Assembly: GCA_945918815.1 (NCBI GenBank)
Contig: CAMEIU010000004.1
Location: 1-27,235, forward strand
DNA length: 27,235 nt
Direction: 5' to 3'
Source of the DNA: an uncultured Clostridia bacterium
Lineage (GTDB): Bacteria > Bacillota > Clostridia > Oscillospirales > Oscillospiraceae
How positions within the stretch are numbered: position 1 is the stretch's first letter; every line of letters begins with the position of its first letter. Shown here one piece after another: positions 7,107-14,842 of the stretch. The notes under the pieces are model-generated. The model was not told the origin of the DNA, did not search any database, and was given only the letters and a program-made list of their open reading frames with translations. Both the position numbers and the translations under genes were made by a program.

Positions 7107-8408
7107 TCAGGAACGCTTCGGCGCTTTTTCGCCCAGCAGCCGCCGGGTGCGCCACTTGCCGCTGGCAAAGTAGGCCACGCAGATGACGCCCGGAATGGCG
7201 CGGGACAGGGCGGTGCCCCAGAAGAAGCCGATCGCTTCCAGACCAAGGCCCCAGGCGAACAGGACGCTCAGGCCGATCTTGCAGACGAGGCCGTCCAGGA
7301 TGCCGATGACGAAATTCAGCGAAGCGTTGCCGCTGCCGATGACCATGGACTGGAACGACGACGTCAGGGCGGACCGCAGGAACTGGAACACCATGCTCCT
7401 CAGATAGATCACCAGGCTGCTGTAGAAGGCGTAGAGAACGGTCTTCTTGGCACGCTCCGGTTTCTTGGCGCCCAGGTTCTGTCCGACCATGGAGGAGGAC
7501 GCCTGCGCCAGGCTGTTGGAGCCCACATCCAGGAACTTTTGCAGCTTGTTGCCCACATTGTTGGTGCCGGAGGCGATCATGCCGTAGGCGTTGACGTTGG
7601 CGTTGACCCACAGCATGCCGAAGCGGACCAGGGTGGACCGCAGGGCCTGGGGAATGGCCTGGGCCAGGATGACCTTCAGGTCGTCCTTGTCCATCTTGAA
7701 CGTGGAGAGCTTCAGTTCCAGGCCCAGCTCATCCTTGTGCCGGACCATATAGGCCGCCGAGGCGAGGAAGCTGGCAAGCTGGGCCGCCACCGTGGCGATG
7801 GCCGTACCGGCTGCCTGCAGGTCAAAAACCGCCACCAGGAGCAGGTCCAGAAGGATGTTGGATACGGCGGCAATGCAGATAAACCACATGGGGGCCTTGG
7901 ATTCACCCAGGCCGCGTAGCACGCCGCAGATAGCGTTGTAGCCGAAGATAAACGGCATACCGGCGCAGGTGATGATCATGTACGCCGTGGCCTGGCCGAA
8001 GGCCTCCTCCGGGCAGTTCAGCAGCTCGAGAATTTGACGGTAGAAAATCAGCGTGCCGAAGGTAAAAATCAGCGACAGCAGCATCATGCTTGTGATGGTC
8101 GTGCCGATGGCGCTGCGCACCTTTTCCTCGTTTTTTGCCCCGGCCCGCTGGGCGATATAAATCTGTCCGGCGGTGGCGAAGGCGGTGGCGATGGGCGTCA
8201 GCATATCGCTGATTTCTCCGCCGGTGGAGACGCCCACGGTGCCGATATTCCCCATGAACTGGCCGATGACGATCAGGTCCACCAGAGAATACAGCTGTTG
8301 TATCAGATTTGTCAGAATAATGGGGACGGCAAAGACCAGCAGTCCCCGCAGAATGGAGCCCTCCGTCAGGTCATAGCCCATTCTGCCTTTTTTCGCTTTT
8401 GCTTCCAT
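7107..8408 (-). CDS. MATE-family efflux transporter
   Basis: This 433-residue protein has about twelve hydrophobic helices in two similar halves. MATE hallmarks are visible: LTEGSILRGLLVFAVPIILTNL at the start, LVDLIVIGQFMG in helix 2, ISDMLTPIATAFATAGQIYIAQRAGAKN in the first half, and NVGNKLQKFLDVGSNSLAQASSSMVGQNLGAKKPERAKK as the second-half counterpart. MATE proteins expel organic cations or small drugs using Na+ or H+ gradients. ATG at 8408 is preceded by GGAAG at a rather long distance of about 12 bases, so translation may be weak or helped by the hairpin just upstream. It sits inside the long operon between the esterase-like gene and the MFS gene, which suggests export of a product or of toxic intermediates. 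Confidence 0.9.
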   Translation of the reverse strand: MEAKAKKGRMGYDLTEGSILRGLLVFAVPIILTNLIQQLYSLVDLIVIGQFMGNIGTVGVSTGGEISDMLTPIATAFATAGQIYIAQRAGAKNEEKVRSAIGTTITSMMLLSLIFTFGTLIFYRQILELLNCPEEAFGQATAYMIITCAGMPFIFGYNAICGVLRGLGESKAPMWFICIAAVSNILLDLLLVAVFDLQAAGTAIATVAAQLASFLASAAYMVRHKDELGLELKLSTFKMDKDDLKVILAQAIPQALRSTLVRFGMLWVNANVNAYGMIASGTNNVGNKLQKFLDVGSNSLAQASSSMVGQNLGAKKPERAKKTVLYAFYSSLVIYLRSMVFQFLRSALTSSFQSMVIGSGNASLNFVIGILDGLVCKIGLSVLFAWGLGLEAIGFFWGTALSRAIPGVICVAYFASGKWRTRRLLGEKAPKRS

Positions 8409-8437
8409 GCGCTGTGTTCACTTCCTTGCTGTGAATA

Positions 8438-8494
8438 CGCCGCGGGACGCGGGCGGCCCTGCGTTGGGCCGGAAGGGCAGCCCGCGCCGCGGCG
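8438..8494 (-). promoter_or_regulatory. Long GC-rich hairpin between hydrolase and MATE genes
   Basis: CGCCGCGG and CGCGGGC on the left pair with GCCCGCG and CCGCGGCG on the right, giving 15 bp with a two-base bulge; the loop contains a further small stem (GGCCC/GGGCC). It starts about 14 bases after the hydrolase stop codon. No U-tract follows on the minus strand, so it is more likely an mRNA-stability or partial-attenuation element than a full terminator. Confidence 0.6.
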
Positions 8495-8508
8495 CGGATG
8501 TTCACCTA

Positions 8509-9621
8509 TTATCGCTCGCCCCAGCAGGCTACGGGATCATAGATGCTCTCGCCGGTCACAGGGTCTCTTCTGAAGTGCTTGATGAAGTGCCACGCAATGT
8601 TGCACTGGCTCTCCCAGACCACATGGGGCAGGCCCTTGGCGCGGACGAACCGCATGACGGGCGCGCCGTCCACACCGTAGAAGTCGCCGCCGAGCCAATC
8701 CTCGCCCTGGACATGGAGTGTGTAGGTCTTCTCAAAGGTCAGGCCGAACTCTCGCTCAAAGGGATCGGTGGAGTTTTGCAGCTTGTCTTCGATGTCCTCC
8801 AGGGTGACAGGCTTGTAGTTCTTAATCTGCGCCATGTCGCGCATCCACAGGTTCAGGTTCTCCGCCCGATGGGGCTTGCGTTTGTTGTCCAGGACCCAGG
8901 GCGCCGGATAGCAGGCCACGTCGGCGGTGCCGCCGATGAAGATGCCGGGAATCCGGTAGCCCTTGCTGGAGGCGTAGTACTCAGGGCCGGTATAGAATTT
9001 CAGATCCTTGAAGGGCTGGCCGCCGGGCATGATGGCCACGGCCGCCGCCAGATCGGGGCAGGTGCAGGCCGCCACGGCGGAGGCGTCGCTGCCGGAGGAG
9101 AAGCCGACGCAGTAGACGCGCTCCCAGTCCACAGGATAACCCTTGGCCTTCAGCTCGCCCATGACCCGGGGGAACTCGGTGTCGATGTTGTTATTGGAAC
9201 GGCCGCCGTTGTTGGGGTAGACGACGATGTACTTCTCCACCGGAGCCAGGGTGTTGAAGCCGTAGGTCTCGGCTTGGTTATTGAACACGCCGCCGCCGTG
9301 GCTGAAATAGACCACCGCGTACTTCTTGCCGGGCTTCATGTCCAGGGGCGTGAACACGCTGTAGGAGAACATGCCGTTGTCGCGGTCGGCTTCAAACAGC
9401 TCCTTCTTCAGGCCCCGTTCGGCCCAGTATTGGACCACGGCGGGATTCATGGGATCGTCGGGATACTGCTTGAAAATGGCCAGCATTTCCGCCTGCCGCT
9501 TGCCGATCTCCGAATTGGCGTAGCCCTCCTCGTCGAAGGGGAGTTCTTCCTCTTCCTCGGGATCGGGAATCCGCTTCTTGGTGACGGGATCATATCTGAG
9601 CAATGGCAACCATGTTTGCAT
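8509..9621 (-). CDS. Alpha/beta-hydrolase, esterase/PHB-depolymerase-like
   Basis: This 370-residue cytoplasmic enzyme (no signal peptide) has an alpha/beta-hydrolase core. YAVVYFSHGGGVFNN (101-115) is the oxyanion-hole region, VYCVGFSSGSDAS (169-181) is the nucleophile elbow with Ser175 in G-x-S-x-G, FIGGTADVAC around Asp234 is a candidate acid, and LPHVVWES with His333 is the candidate catalytic histidine. The pattern resembles feruloyl esterases and poly-hydroxybutyrate depolymerase-like (LpqC-type) enzymes, which split ester bonds. About 80 residues precede the core, including an acidic run at 21-26. DPVT-x3-I-x-DP occurs at both ends (residues 11-21 and 353-363), a small curiosity. GGAGGTAAC precedes the ATG. 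The context suggests cleavage of an ester in the imported compound; the substrate is unknown. Confidence 0.82.
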   Translation of the reverse strand: MQTWLPLLRYDPVTKKRIPDPEEEEELPFDEEGYANSEIGKRQAEMLAIFKQYPDDPMNPAVVQYWAERGLKKELFEADRDNGMFSYSVFTPLDMKPGKKYAVVYFSHGGGVFNNQAETYGFNTLAPVEKYIVVYPNNGGRSNNNIDTEFPRVMGELKAKGYPVDWERVYCVGFSSGSDASAVAACTCPDLAAAVAIMPGGQPFKDLKFYTGPEYYASSKGYRIPGIFIGGTADVACYPAPWVLDNKRKPHRAENLNLWMRDMAQIKNYKPVTLEDIEDKLQNSTDPFEREFGLTFEKTYTLHVQGEDWLGGDFYGVDGAPVMRFVRAKGLPHVVWESQCNIAWHFIKHFRRDPVTGESIYDPVACWGER

Positions 9622-9647
9622 AATTGTTACCTCCGAAATAAATGTTT

Positions 9648-9944
9648 TTAAACGTTGACATACCTGAGATTCAGGGGGATCTGCTTCAGGCCGTACTCCA
9701 CGCGGAACGCGGCTTCCCGGCCCGCCCGGCTGTCTTCAAAGTCAACCGTCAGATAGACGACGCTGACCTTATCTTCCCATGCCTCCGGGTACACGCAGTC
9801 GTAGTTCAGCCGGCTTTCGGAGACGAAGGTCTCATAGGAGACAATCTGCTCGGAAATTTCGCCCACACCCAGGGACACGAGCCGCTGTTTCAGATCCTGC
9901 GCCGCGGAGACGGGCGCTTTGATTGTTGCCTGGATTTTTAACAT
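9648..9944 (-). CDS. Small protein of unknown function (98 residues)
   Basis: I do not recognise this protein. It starts MLKIQATIKAPVSAAQDLKQRLVSLGVG and has alternating strands and helices: two hydrophobic strands (KIQATI, VSVVYLTVDF), one clear helix (AQDLKQRLVSLG), and a second probable helix (AGREAAFRVEYGL). The pattern would suit a small alpha+beta fold such as a dimeric alpha/beta barrel, but there is no diagnostic motif. It has no signal peptide or membrane helix. GGGAGG lies upstream of ATG 9944. It is sandwiched between the SnoaL-like gene (15 bases) and the hydrolase gene (26 bases), so it is almost certainly co-expressed and may be an enzyme subunit or small isomerase in the same reaction series. 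Confidence 0.75.
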   Translation of the reverse strand: MLKIQATIKAPVSAAQDLKQRLVSLGVGEISEQIVSYETFVSESRLNYDCVYPEAWEDKVSVVYLTVDFEDSRAGREAAFRVEYGLKQIPLNLRYVNV

Positions 9945-9959
9945 ACCTTTTCCCTCCCC

Positions 9960-10994
9960 TTATAAATAGTACGGAAAGGCCGGCAGGGACACATTGGCGC
10001 TGGCATACTTGTAGACCGGATTGAGGACCTCGGCGCGGTGCAGCATGCGGCCCGCCTCGTCGAAGCGGAAAATCAGGAAATAGGGCTGATGGTAGTGGCC
10101 GTGGTCACAGTTGTTGCCATACCAGCTGGCGGGGCCGTGGCTGTGCATCTCCGCGAACCAGACGCCGGGATCGTCCGTGGGGAACAGCTTGCTGCGGGTA
10201 TCCCGGTACATCCACGGGCTTCCGGCCTTGATCCAGGCGTGAATCCGGATCTGCGCCTCCTCCGGCGGCTCGCGGTTGTTGTTGATCATCACGGGCGTGG
10301 GGGGATCGGCCCAGGGACGGTCGTCGGGCACAAACCAGGCCGCGCCGGAGAACGCCGGGTTGGCGGTGGTCAGGCGGCGGGCTTCCTCCCGCTTGACGCC
10401 GCAGCAGCTCTCCTGGAGATTGTTGCTGCGCCGCTCCTCCACGATCTCCGGGGTCATATCCACTTGGGCGGCGCTCTTGGAGGGATCCACGAACACCTTG
10501 GCCTCCCGCTTGGTCCGGGCCTCGGGATGGGCTTCCAGATATTCGTCCACCTTGGGGCTTTCGATGCCCTTGTGGAACACGGGCACGTCCAGACCGGCAG
10601 CCTTCAGCATCCGAATGGGCTCGATGGCGCCCTTGAGGAAGTTCACCTTGCCGTCCTTCATCTCCACGCGGACCAGGAACTTGGTCTCATAGTGGCCATC
10701 CTGGTCGCCCCAGAACACGTCGCCGCCGCAGGTGCCGATGGCCCAGAACTGCTCGGGATCGGGGGTGGAATAGAATTCCTCCACCTTGGATTCCCAGGTC
10801 TTCACCGTCCGGTTCAGCCACTCAAAGCACCGCTCCGCTTCCCACACGTCGAAGTAGTTGGGCATACCGGGAGGCGCTGTGGGGCAGCTCATGGTAAAGT
10901 CTTCCGTAAAGTATTTGGGGAAATATTCCGACCGCCAGAACGGATGGGATACAATCAGTTCGGCGATTCGGCGATTATACGCTTTGTCAGGCAT
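9960..10994 (-). CDS. PhzA/B-like double SnoaL-domain protein
   Basis: This 344-residue protein appears to hold two NTF2/SnoaL-type domains in tandem, about 1-145 and 200-344. The first ends with HYETKFLVRVEMKDGKVNF and then EPIRMLKAAGLDVPVFHKGIE, close in pattern to PhzA/PhzB (FLHSFELEDGKI, then QLRALGIPVP). The second ends with PYFLIFRFDEAGRMLHRAE and NPVYKYASANVSLPAF, an internal repeat of the same motif. The second half is rich in histidine (MHSHGP, CDHGHYH). SnoaL-like proteins act as dehydratases, cyclases, isomerases or condensation catalysts on hydrophobic rings. AGGAGG lies eight bases before the ATG. Without phenazine genes nearby, a phenazine role is not supported; a dehydration or isomerisation step on the imported compound is a reasonable inference. 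Confidence 0.72.
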   Translation of the reverse strand: MPDKAYNRRIAELIVSHPFWRSEYFPKYFTEDFTMSCPTAPPGMPNYFDVWEAERCFEWLNRTVKTWESKVEEFYSTPDPEQFWAIGTCGGDVFWGDQDGHYETKFLVRVEMKDGKVNFLKGAIEPIRMLKAAGLDVPVFHKGIESPKVDEYLEAHPEARTKREAKVFVDPSKSAAQVDMTPEIVEERRSNNLQESCCGVKREEARRLTTANPAFSGAAWFVPDDRPWADPPTPVMINNNREPPEEAQIRIHAWIKAGSPWMYRDTRSKLFPTDDPGVWFAEMHSHGPASWYGNNCDHGHYHQPYFLIFRFDEAGRMLHRAEVLNPVYKYASANVSLPAFPYYL

Positions 10995-11015
10995 ATTGCA
11001 ACCTCCTGTGGACCA

Positions 11016-11924
11016 TTACATAATGGCTCCGTCGTGTTCCTGCATGAACTGGCGCATCTCTTCCAGGTGCTTCGGGTTGTAGGCCAGGACCATGTCCTTG
11101 TAGTGGAAGATGCAGGCTTTTCCGAACACGGTGCCGACCTTTTCCATATCCCGCTCCACGTCGCCGTTCCGGGCCCAGTCGGCAAACATCTCACAGGCCT
11201 GGGTCAGCAGGGTCTTGGGGGCAGGCACGTCGCCGTGGGCGGGCCAGATTCTCTCAATGGGCAGCTTGTCGATGCGGTTGATGGCGCGGATGTACTCGTT
11301 GGGAGGAGAGGCCCACTCTGCGCCGTGGCCGTACATGAACCGGTGATTCTGCATCAGCACGTCGCCGCTGAAGAAGTCGCCGTTTTCCGGGCAGAACAGG
11401 CCGATGGAGCCCTGGGTGTGGCCGGGCAGCTCATAGACCTGCAAAGTCAGGCCGCCCAGATCGAAGACGTCGCCCTCCTTCACAAATTTATACTCGCAGT
11501 TCCGGATGGACCGGCTCATGTACCACTCCTGGTCGAACAGCTCCCGGATATTGGGAGTGGCGTTGAGGCGGGAGCGGATCAGCTTGTCCCGGGCCGCGGG
11601 GTTGTCGTAGAACATGGCCAGGTCGTAGTCCTTTTCGGAGATATAGACCGTGTCAAAGAAGTCGTTGCCGTAGACATGGTCGTCATGTCCATGGGAGCAG
11701 ACCACATACAGGGGCAGATCCGTGATGCTCTGAATGATGGGGCGCAGGTCCATATAGCCGAAGCCCGTGTCGAACAGCAGGGCCTTCTCCTTGCCCAGAA
11801 TCAGGTACATGCGGATGGAGTTGATCTCGTCGAGGATATACAGGTCGTCCCGGACCTTCATGGGAACGGTGACCGTCTCCGGCGTTAGAACGCAGTGTTT
11901 GCTCTTGTCATAAACCAATTCCAT
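11016..11924 (-). CDS. Metallo-beta-lactamase-fold hydrolase
   Basis: This 302-residue enzyme carries the full MBL zinc-site set: HGHDDH at 78-83 (H-x-H-x-D-H), PGHTQGS with His169, FSGD with Asp188, and PAHGD with His230. LLFDTGFG (50-56) is the usual first core strand. There is no signal peptide, so it is cytoplasmic. Family members hydrolyse lactones, thioesters (glyoxalase II type) or other esters with two metal ions. The arrangement resembles lactonase and glyoxalase II-like groups, but the substrate cannot be assigned. It begins 21 bases after the ancestral stop of the upstream ATPase gene; as now read, the frameshifted ATPase frame overlaps its start by about 40 bases, which could lower its translation. 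AAGGAAG precedes ATG 11924. Confidence 0.9.
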   Translation of the reverse strand: MELVYDKSKHCVLTPETVTVPMKVRDDLYILDEINSIRMYLILGKEKALLFDTGFGYMDLRPIIQSITDLPLYVVCSHGHDDHVYGNDFFDTVYISEKDYDLAMFYDNPAARDKLIRSRLNATPNIRELFDQEWYMSRSIRNCEYKFVKEGDVFDLGGLTLQVYELPGHTQGSIGLFCPENGDFFSGDVLMQNHRFMYGHGAEWASPPNEYIRAINRIDKLPIERIWPAHGDVPAPKTLLTQACEMFADWARNGDVERDMEKVGTVFGKACIFHYKDMVLAYNPKHLEEMRQFMQEHDGAIM

Positions 11925-12958
11925 AATCGTTTCTCTCTTCCTTTCTCAATCGTTGATCTCTTTATAGCGGCAGCACTGCACGAAGTGGTTCGGTTCCACC
12001 TCTTCCAGCACCTGCGGCTGCTGGCAGGCTTCCGTGGCGTAGATGCAGCGGGCGGCGAAGCGGCAGCCGGGCTTGGGCAGCGTGAACAGGACGATTTGTC
12101 AGCCCTCACGCAGCCGGGCTTGGGATTGATGGGGTTGGTGATCTCGCCCTTCAGCTGGATGCGCTGCATGGGTTCGTGAATGTTGGTGCTGGGGATGGCG
12201 GAGAACAAGGCCTTGGTGTAGGGATGCAGCGTCCGCTTGAACAGCACCTCCGTAGGCGCGATCTCCACGGCCTGGCCCAGATACATGACCATGATGTCGT
12301 TGGCAATATGCCGGACCACGCCCAGATCGTGGGTGACGAAAATATAGGCGCTGCCCATTTTCTCCTGCAGGTCCATGAGCAGGTTCAGGATCTGGGCCTG
12401 GACCGACACATCCAACGCGGACACCGGCTCGTCACAGACGATGACGTCGGGATTCAAAGCCAGGGCCCGGGCGATGCCCACGCGCTGGCGGCGGCCGCCG
12501 TCCAGCTCATGGGGATAGGACTGCCGGAGCCGCTCGTCGATGCCCACCAGCTCCATGATCTTGTTGGCTTCCTCGTTCATGGCCTTGGCGGAGGTGAAGC
12601 GGTGGGAGTTCTTCAGCGGCTCCATGACCGTGGACTCGATGCGCAGCCGCGGATTCAAAGAAGAATAGGGATCCTGGAATACGATCTGAATCTTCTCGTG
12701 AATCTTTTTCAGCTTGGCGCCCTTGGCGTGGGTGATGTCCTCGCCGTTGAGCAGCACCTGACCGTCGGTGGCGTCCAGCAGGCGGCAGATGATCCGGCCC
12801 AGGGTGGACTTGCCGCAGCCGGATTCGCCCACCACGCCGATGGTCCTGCCGCGCTCCAGGGTGAAGGACACGTCGTCCACCGCGTGGTTCCAGCCGGAAG
12901 AGACCTTGAAATATTTTTTGACGTTCTTTACTTCAAGCAGAGGCACATGTTCACCCAT
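11885..12958 (-). CDS. ABC transporter ATPase, OppF/DppF-type, C-terminus frameshifted
   Basis: This is the second ATPase of a peptide/nickel-type importer. Visible are Walker A GESGCGKS (44-51), Q-loop VFQDPYSSLNPR, Walker B VIVCDEP and the H-loop VTHD. The signature reads ELDGGRRQR in place of the usual LSGGQ. The start ATG 12958 has GGAGGG upstream and overlaps the previous gene by eight bases. After NPINPKPGC (residue 283) the frame is lost: a 47-bp segment flanked by 15-bp direct repeats (12063-12077, 12110-12124) shifts reading into an unrelated tail ending at 11885. Removing one repeat unit restores PKPGCRFAARCIYATEAC and a stop at 11946-11948, the standard OppF ending. The ATPase core is intact, so partial activity is possible, but the C-terminal substrate-importer domain is garbled. 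A sequencing or assembly error must be excluded. Confidence 0.85.
   Translation of the reverse strand: MGEHVPLLEVKNVKKYFKVSSGWNHAVDDVSFTLERGRTIGVVGESGCGKSTLGRIICRLLDATDGQVLLNGEDITHAKGAKLKKIHEKIQIVFQDPYSSLNPRLRIESTVMEPLKNSHRFTSAKAMNEEANKIMELVGIDERLRQSYPHELDGGRRQRVGIARALALNPDVIVCDEPVSALDVSVQAQILNLLMDLQEKMGSAYIFVTHDLGVVRHIANDIMVMYLGQAVEIAPTEVLFKRTLHPYTKALFSAIPSTNIHEPMQRIQLKGEITNPINPKPGCVRADKSSCSRCPSPAAASPPAASTPRKPASSRRCWKRWNRTTSCSAAAIKRSTIEKGREKRLWNWFMTRANTAF
12063..12124. repeat. 15-bp direct repeat with 47-bp period inside the ATPase gene
   Basis: GCAGCCGGGCTTGGG occurs at 12063-12077 and again at 12110-12124, with 32 bases between. The period (47) is not a multiple of three, so the unit breaks the reading frame. 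Deletion by recombination between the repeats would restore the family-consensus protein. Confidence 0.9.
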
Positions 12959-13964
12959 TTTCGTTCCCTCCCGGCTTCGTTTGATCTTCAAAGGTTCCGT
13001 CCGGATTTCTGTCCTTCAGGCAGCGGTAATAGTGAGTCTCCGACAGATGCTTGACGGGGATCTCGCCCTTGCACGCCTCGGTCATATGGGGGCAGCGGGG
13101 CCAGAATTTGCAGCCCTCGGGCAGATTGGTGGGATCGGGCGGCAGGCCCACGATGGAGTGGAGCCTCTTCTCCCCCTCCGCCATGCCGGGCAGGGACCCG
13201 AACAGGCCCAGGGTATAGGGATGGGTCGGATGATCGAACAGATCCTCCTTGGTGCCGTATTCCACAATCTGACCGGCGTAGATCACCGCCACCTCGTCGC
13301 AGGTCTGGGCCACGACGCCCAGATCGTGGGTGATCAGAATCAAAGCGGTGTCATACTTCTCCCGCAGGTCCCGGATCAGACCCAGCACCTGGGCCTGGAC
13401 CGTCACGTCCAGCGCCGTAGTGGGCTCGTCGGCCAGCAGCAGCTCCGGGTTGCAGGCCAGGGCCATGGCGATGACCACACGCTGCTTCATGCCGCCGGAG
13501 AACTGGTGGGGATACTCCTTATAGCGGACCCGGGGAATGCCCACCATTTCCAGCATATCTCCGGCCAGCTTGACCGCTTCTTTTTTGTCGCAGTCGTTGT
13601 GCAGCTCGATGACCTCGAGGATCTGGTCGCCCACGGTCATCAGCGGATTCAAGGCGGTCATGGGGTCCTGGAAGATCATGGACACGACCTTGCCGCGGAC
13701 ATCCAGCATTTCCTCTTCGCTTTTGTCCAGCACGCTTTCTCCATTGAGATAGATCTCGCCGTTGGTGATCCTGGCGCCCACATCCGGCAGGATCCGCATA
13801 ATGGCTTTGGAAATGGTGGTCTTGCCGGCGCCGGTCTCCCCCACGATGCCCAGGGTCTTACCCTTGCCCAGGCTGAAGGAGACGCCGTTCACGGCATGGA
13901 CCATCTTTTTGTTCTGTGTGTAAACGACCTCCAGGTCTTTGACTTCAAGAAATTGATTGCCCAT
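12951..13964 (-). CDS. ABC transporter ATPase, OppD/DppD-type
   Basis: This 337-residue protein is the first ATP-binding subunit of a peptide/nickel-type ABC importer. Walker A is GETGAGKT (42-49), the Q-loop is MIFQDPMTALNP (97-107), the signature is FSGGMKQRV (155-163), Walker B is LLLADEP (175-181) and the H-loop is LITHD. The C-terminal extension holds the cysteine cluster PEGCKFWPRCPHMTEAC with a later YYRC, typical of this subfamily, where it may bind an iron-sulphur cluster. AAGGAGG lies just before ATG 13964. It is 15 bases after the second permease and overlaps the next ATPase. It powers import in the cytoplasm as a pair with that ATPase. Confidence 0.94.
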   Translation of the reverse strand: MGNQFLEVKDLEVVYTQNKKMVHAVNGVSFSLGKGKTLGIVGETGAGKTTISKAIMRILPDVGARITNGEIYLNGESVLDKSEEEMLDVRGKVVSMIFQDPMTALNPLMTVGDQILEVIELHNDCDKKEAVKLAGDMLEMVGIPRVRYKEYPHQFSGGMKQRVVIAMALACNPELLLADEPTTALDVTVQAQVLGLIRDLREKYDTALILITHDLGVVAQTCDEVAVIYAGQIVEYGTKEDLFDHPTHPYTLGLFGSLPGMAEGEKRLHSIVGLPPDPTNLPEGCKFWPRCPHMTEACKGEIPVKHLSETHYYRCLKDRNPDGTFEDQTKPGGNENG

Positions 13965-13979
13965 AGGTACCTCCTTCGA

Positions 13980-14834
13980 TCAGTCGCGCAGCTTCGGGTC
14001 CAGGGCATTCCTGAGGCCGTCGCCCAAAAGGTTGATTGCCAGGACTGTCAGCGCGATGATGATGCCCGGGAACATGATGAGATGGGGATATACCATGATG
14101 TATCTGCGCCCATCGGCCAGCAGCGCGCCCCACTCCGGCGTAGGCGGCTGGATGCCCAATCCGATGAAGGAGAGGGACGCGGCCATGGTGATGGTGCCGC
14201 CGATGGCCATGGTGGTGGTGATGATGATCGGCTGGATGGTGTTGGGGAGCAGATGGCGGAACAGGATGGAGAACCCGGAGCAGTTGATGACCTTGGAGGC
14301 CTCCATATATTCTCTGGTCCGCTCGGACAGCACCTGGCCCCGGATCATACGGGCCACCGAGGGAATATTACCCACGGTCAGGGCGATGACCGTCGGGAAG
14401 AAGCCCGGCCCCAGGAACGCGGACACCAGAATGCAGAGCAGCAGGCCGGGCAGCGCGCTCCAGATATCCATAAACCGCATAATGACACTGTCGACGGCGC
14501 CGCCCTGATAGCCTGCCACCAGGCCGAACACAGAGCCGACCAGGGCGGACAGGAGCGACGCGGACAGGCCCAGGATCAGGGAATACCGGCCGCCCACCAG
14601 CAGGCGGGTCAGCAGGTCCCGGCCCATGGTGTCGCAGCCGAACCAATGCTCTTTGCTGGGACCGGCATTGATGGAGGCCACATCCACATCGTTGATGCCG
14701 TAGGGAGACAGGAACGGACCGATGACGCACACAAGGACAATCAGAACAAACAGAATCAGGCCCAGCTTGGAACTCCAGCCCTTAGTCAAACGCCGGAAGA
14801 ATTCGGCGGAATGAGACGTTTTTTTCTTTTCCAT
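13980..14834 (-). CDS. ABC transporter permease, DppC/OppC-type
   Basis: This 284-residue inner-membrane subunit starts with a cytoplasmic segment and a first helix (LGLILFVLIVLVCVIGPFL), then the DppC-type extracytoplasmic loop ending in HWFGCDTMGRDLLTRLLVGGRYSL. That loop is followed by five further helices. The EAA-type loop is EYMEASKVINCSGFSILFRHLLPN, which contacts the ATPases. Length matches the usual 280-300. ATG 14834 with GAGGG upstream is preferred; an in-frame GTG at 14846 would overlap the previous stop codon. It forms the membrane channel with the DppB-type protein. Confidence 0.93.
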   Translation of the reverse strand: MEKKKTSHSAEFFRRLTKGWSSKLGLILFVLIVLVCVIGPFLSPYGINDVDVASINAGPSKEHWFGCDTMGRDLLTRLLVGGRYSLILGLSASLLSALVGSVFGLVAGYQGGAVDSVIMRFMDIWSALPGLLLCILVSAFLGPGFFPTVIALTVGNIPSVARMIRGQVLSERTREYMEASKVINCSGFSILFRHLLPNTIQPIIITTTMAIGGTITMAASLSFIGLGIQPPTPEWGALLADGRRYIMVYPHLIMFPGIIIALTVLAINLLGDGLRNALDPKLRD

Positions 14835-14842
14835 AGCTGCCC

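Noticed and set aside
9960..10994. Phenazine biosynthesis locus
   Set aside because: Only a PhzA/B-like protein is present; no PhzC-G type genes are in the window.
5855..10994. Bile-acid-inducible (bai) type operon because of a SnoaL-like protein and an MFS transporter
   Set aside because: No CoA ligase, CoA transferase, short-chain dehydrogenase or flavin oxidoreductase of the bai set is present, and the SnoaL-like protein is a double-domain PhzA/B type.
10038..11888. A 616-codon plus-strand frame opposite the SnoaL-like and MBL genes
   Set aside because: The minus-strand genes have clear family motifs and ribosome sites. The antisense product is low in complexity and rich in Val, Gly and His, with no recognisable domain.
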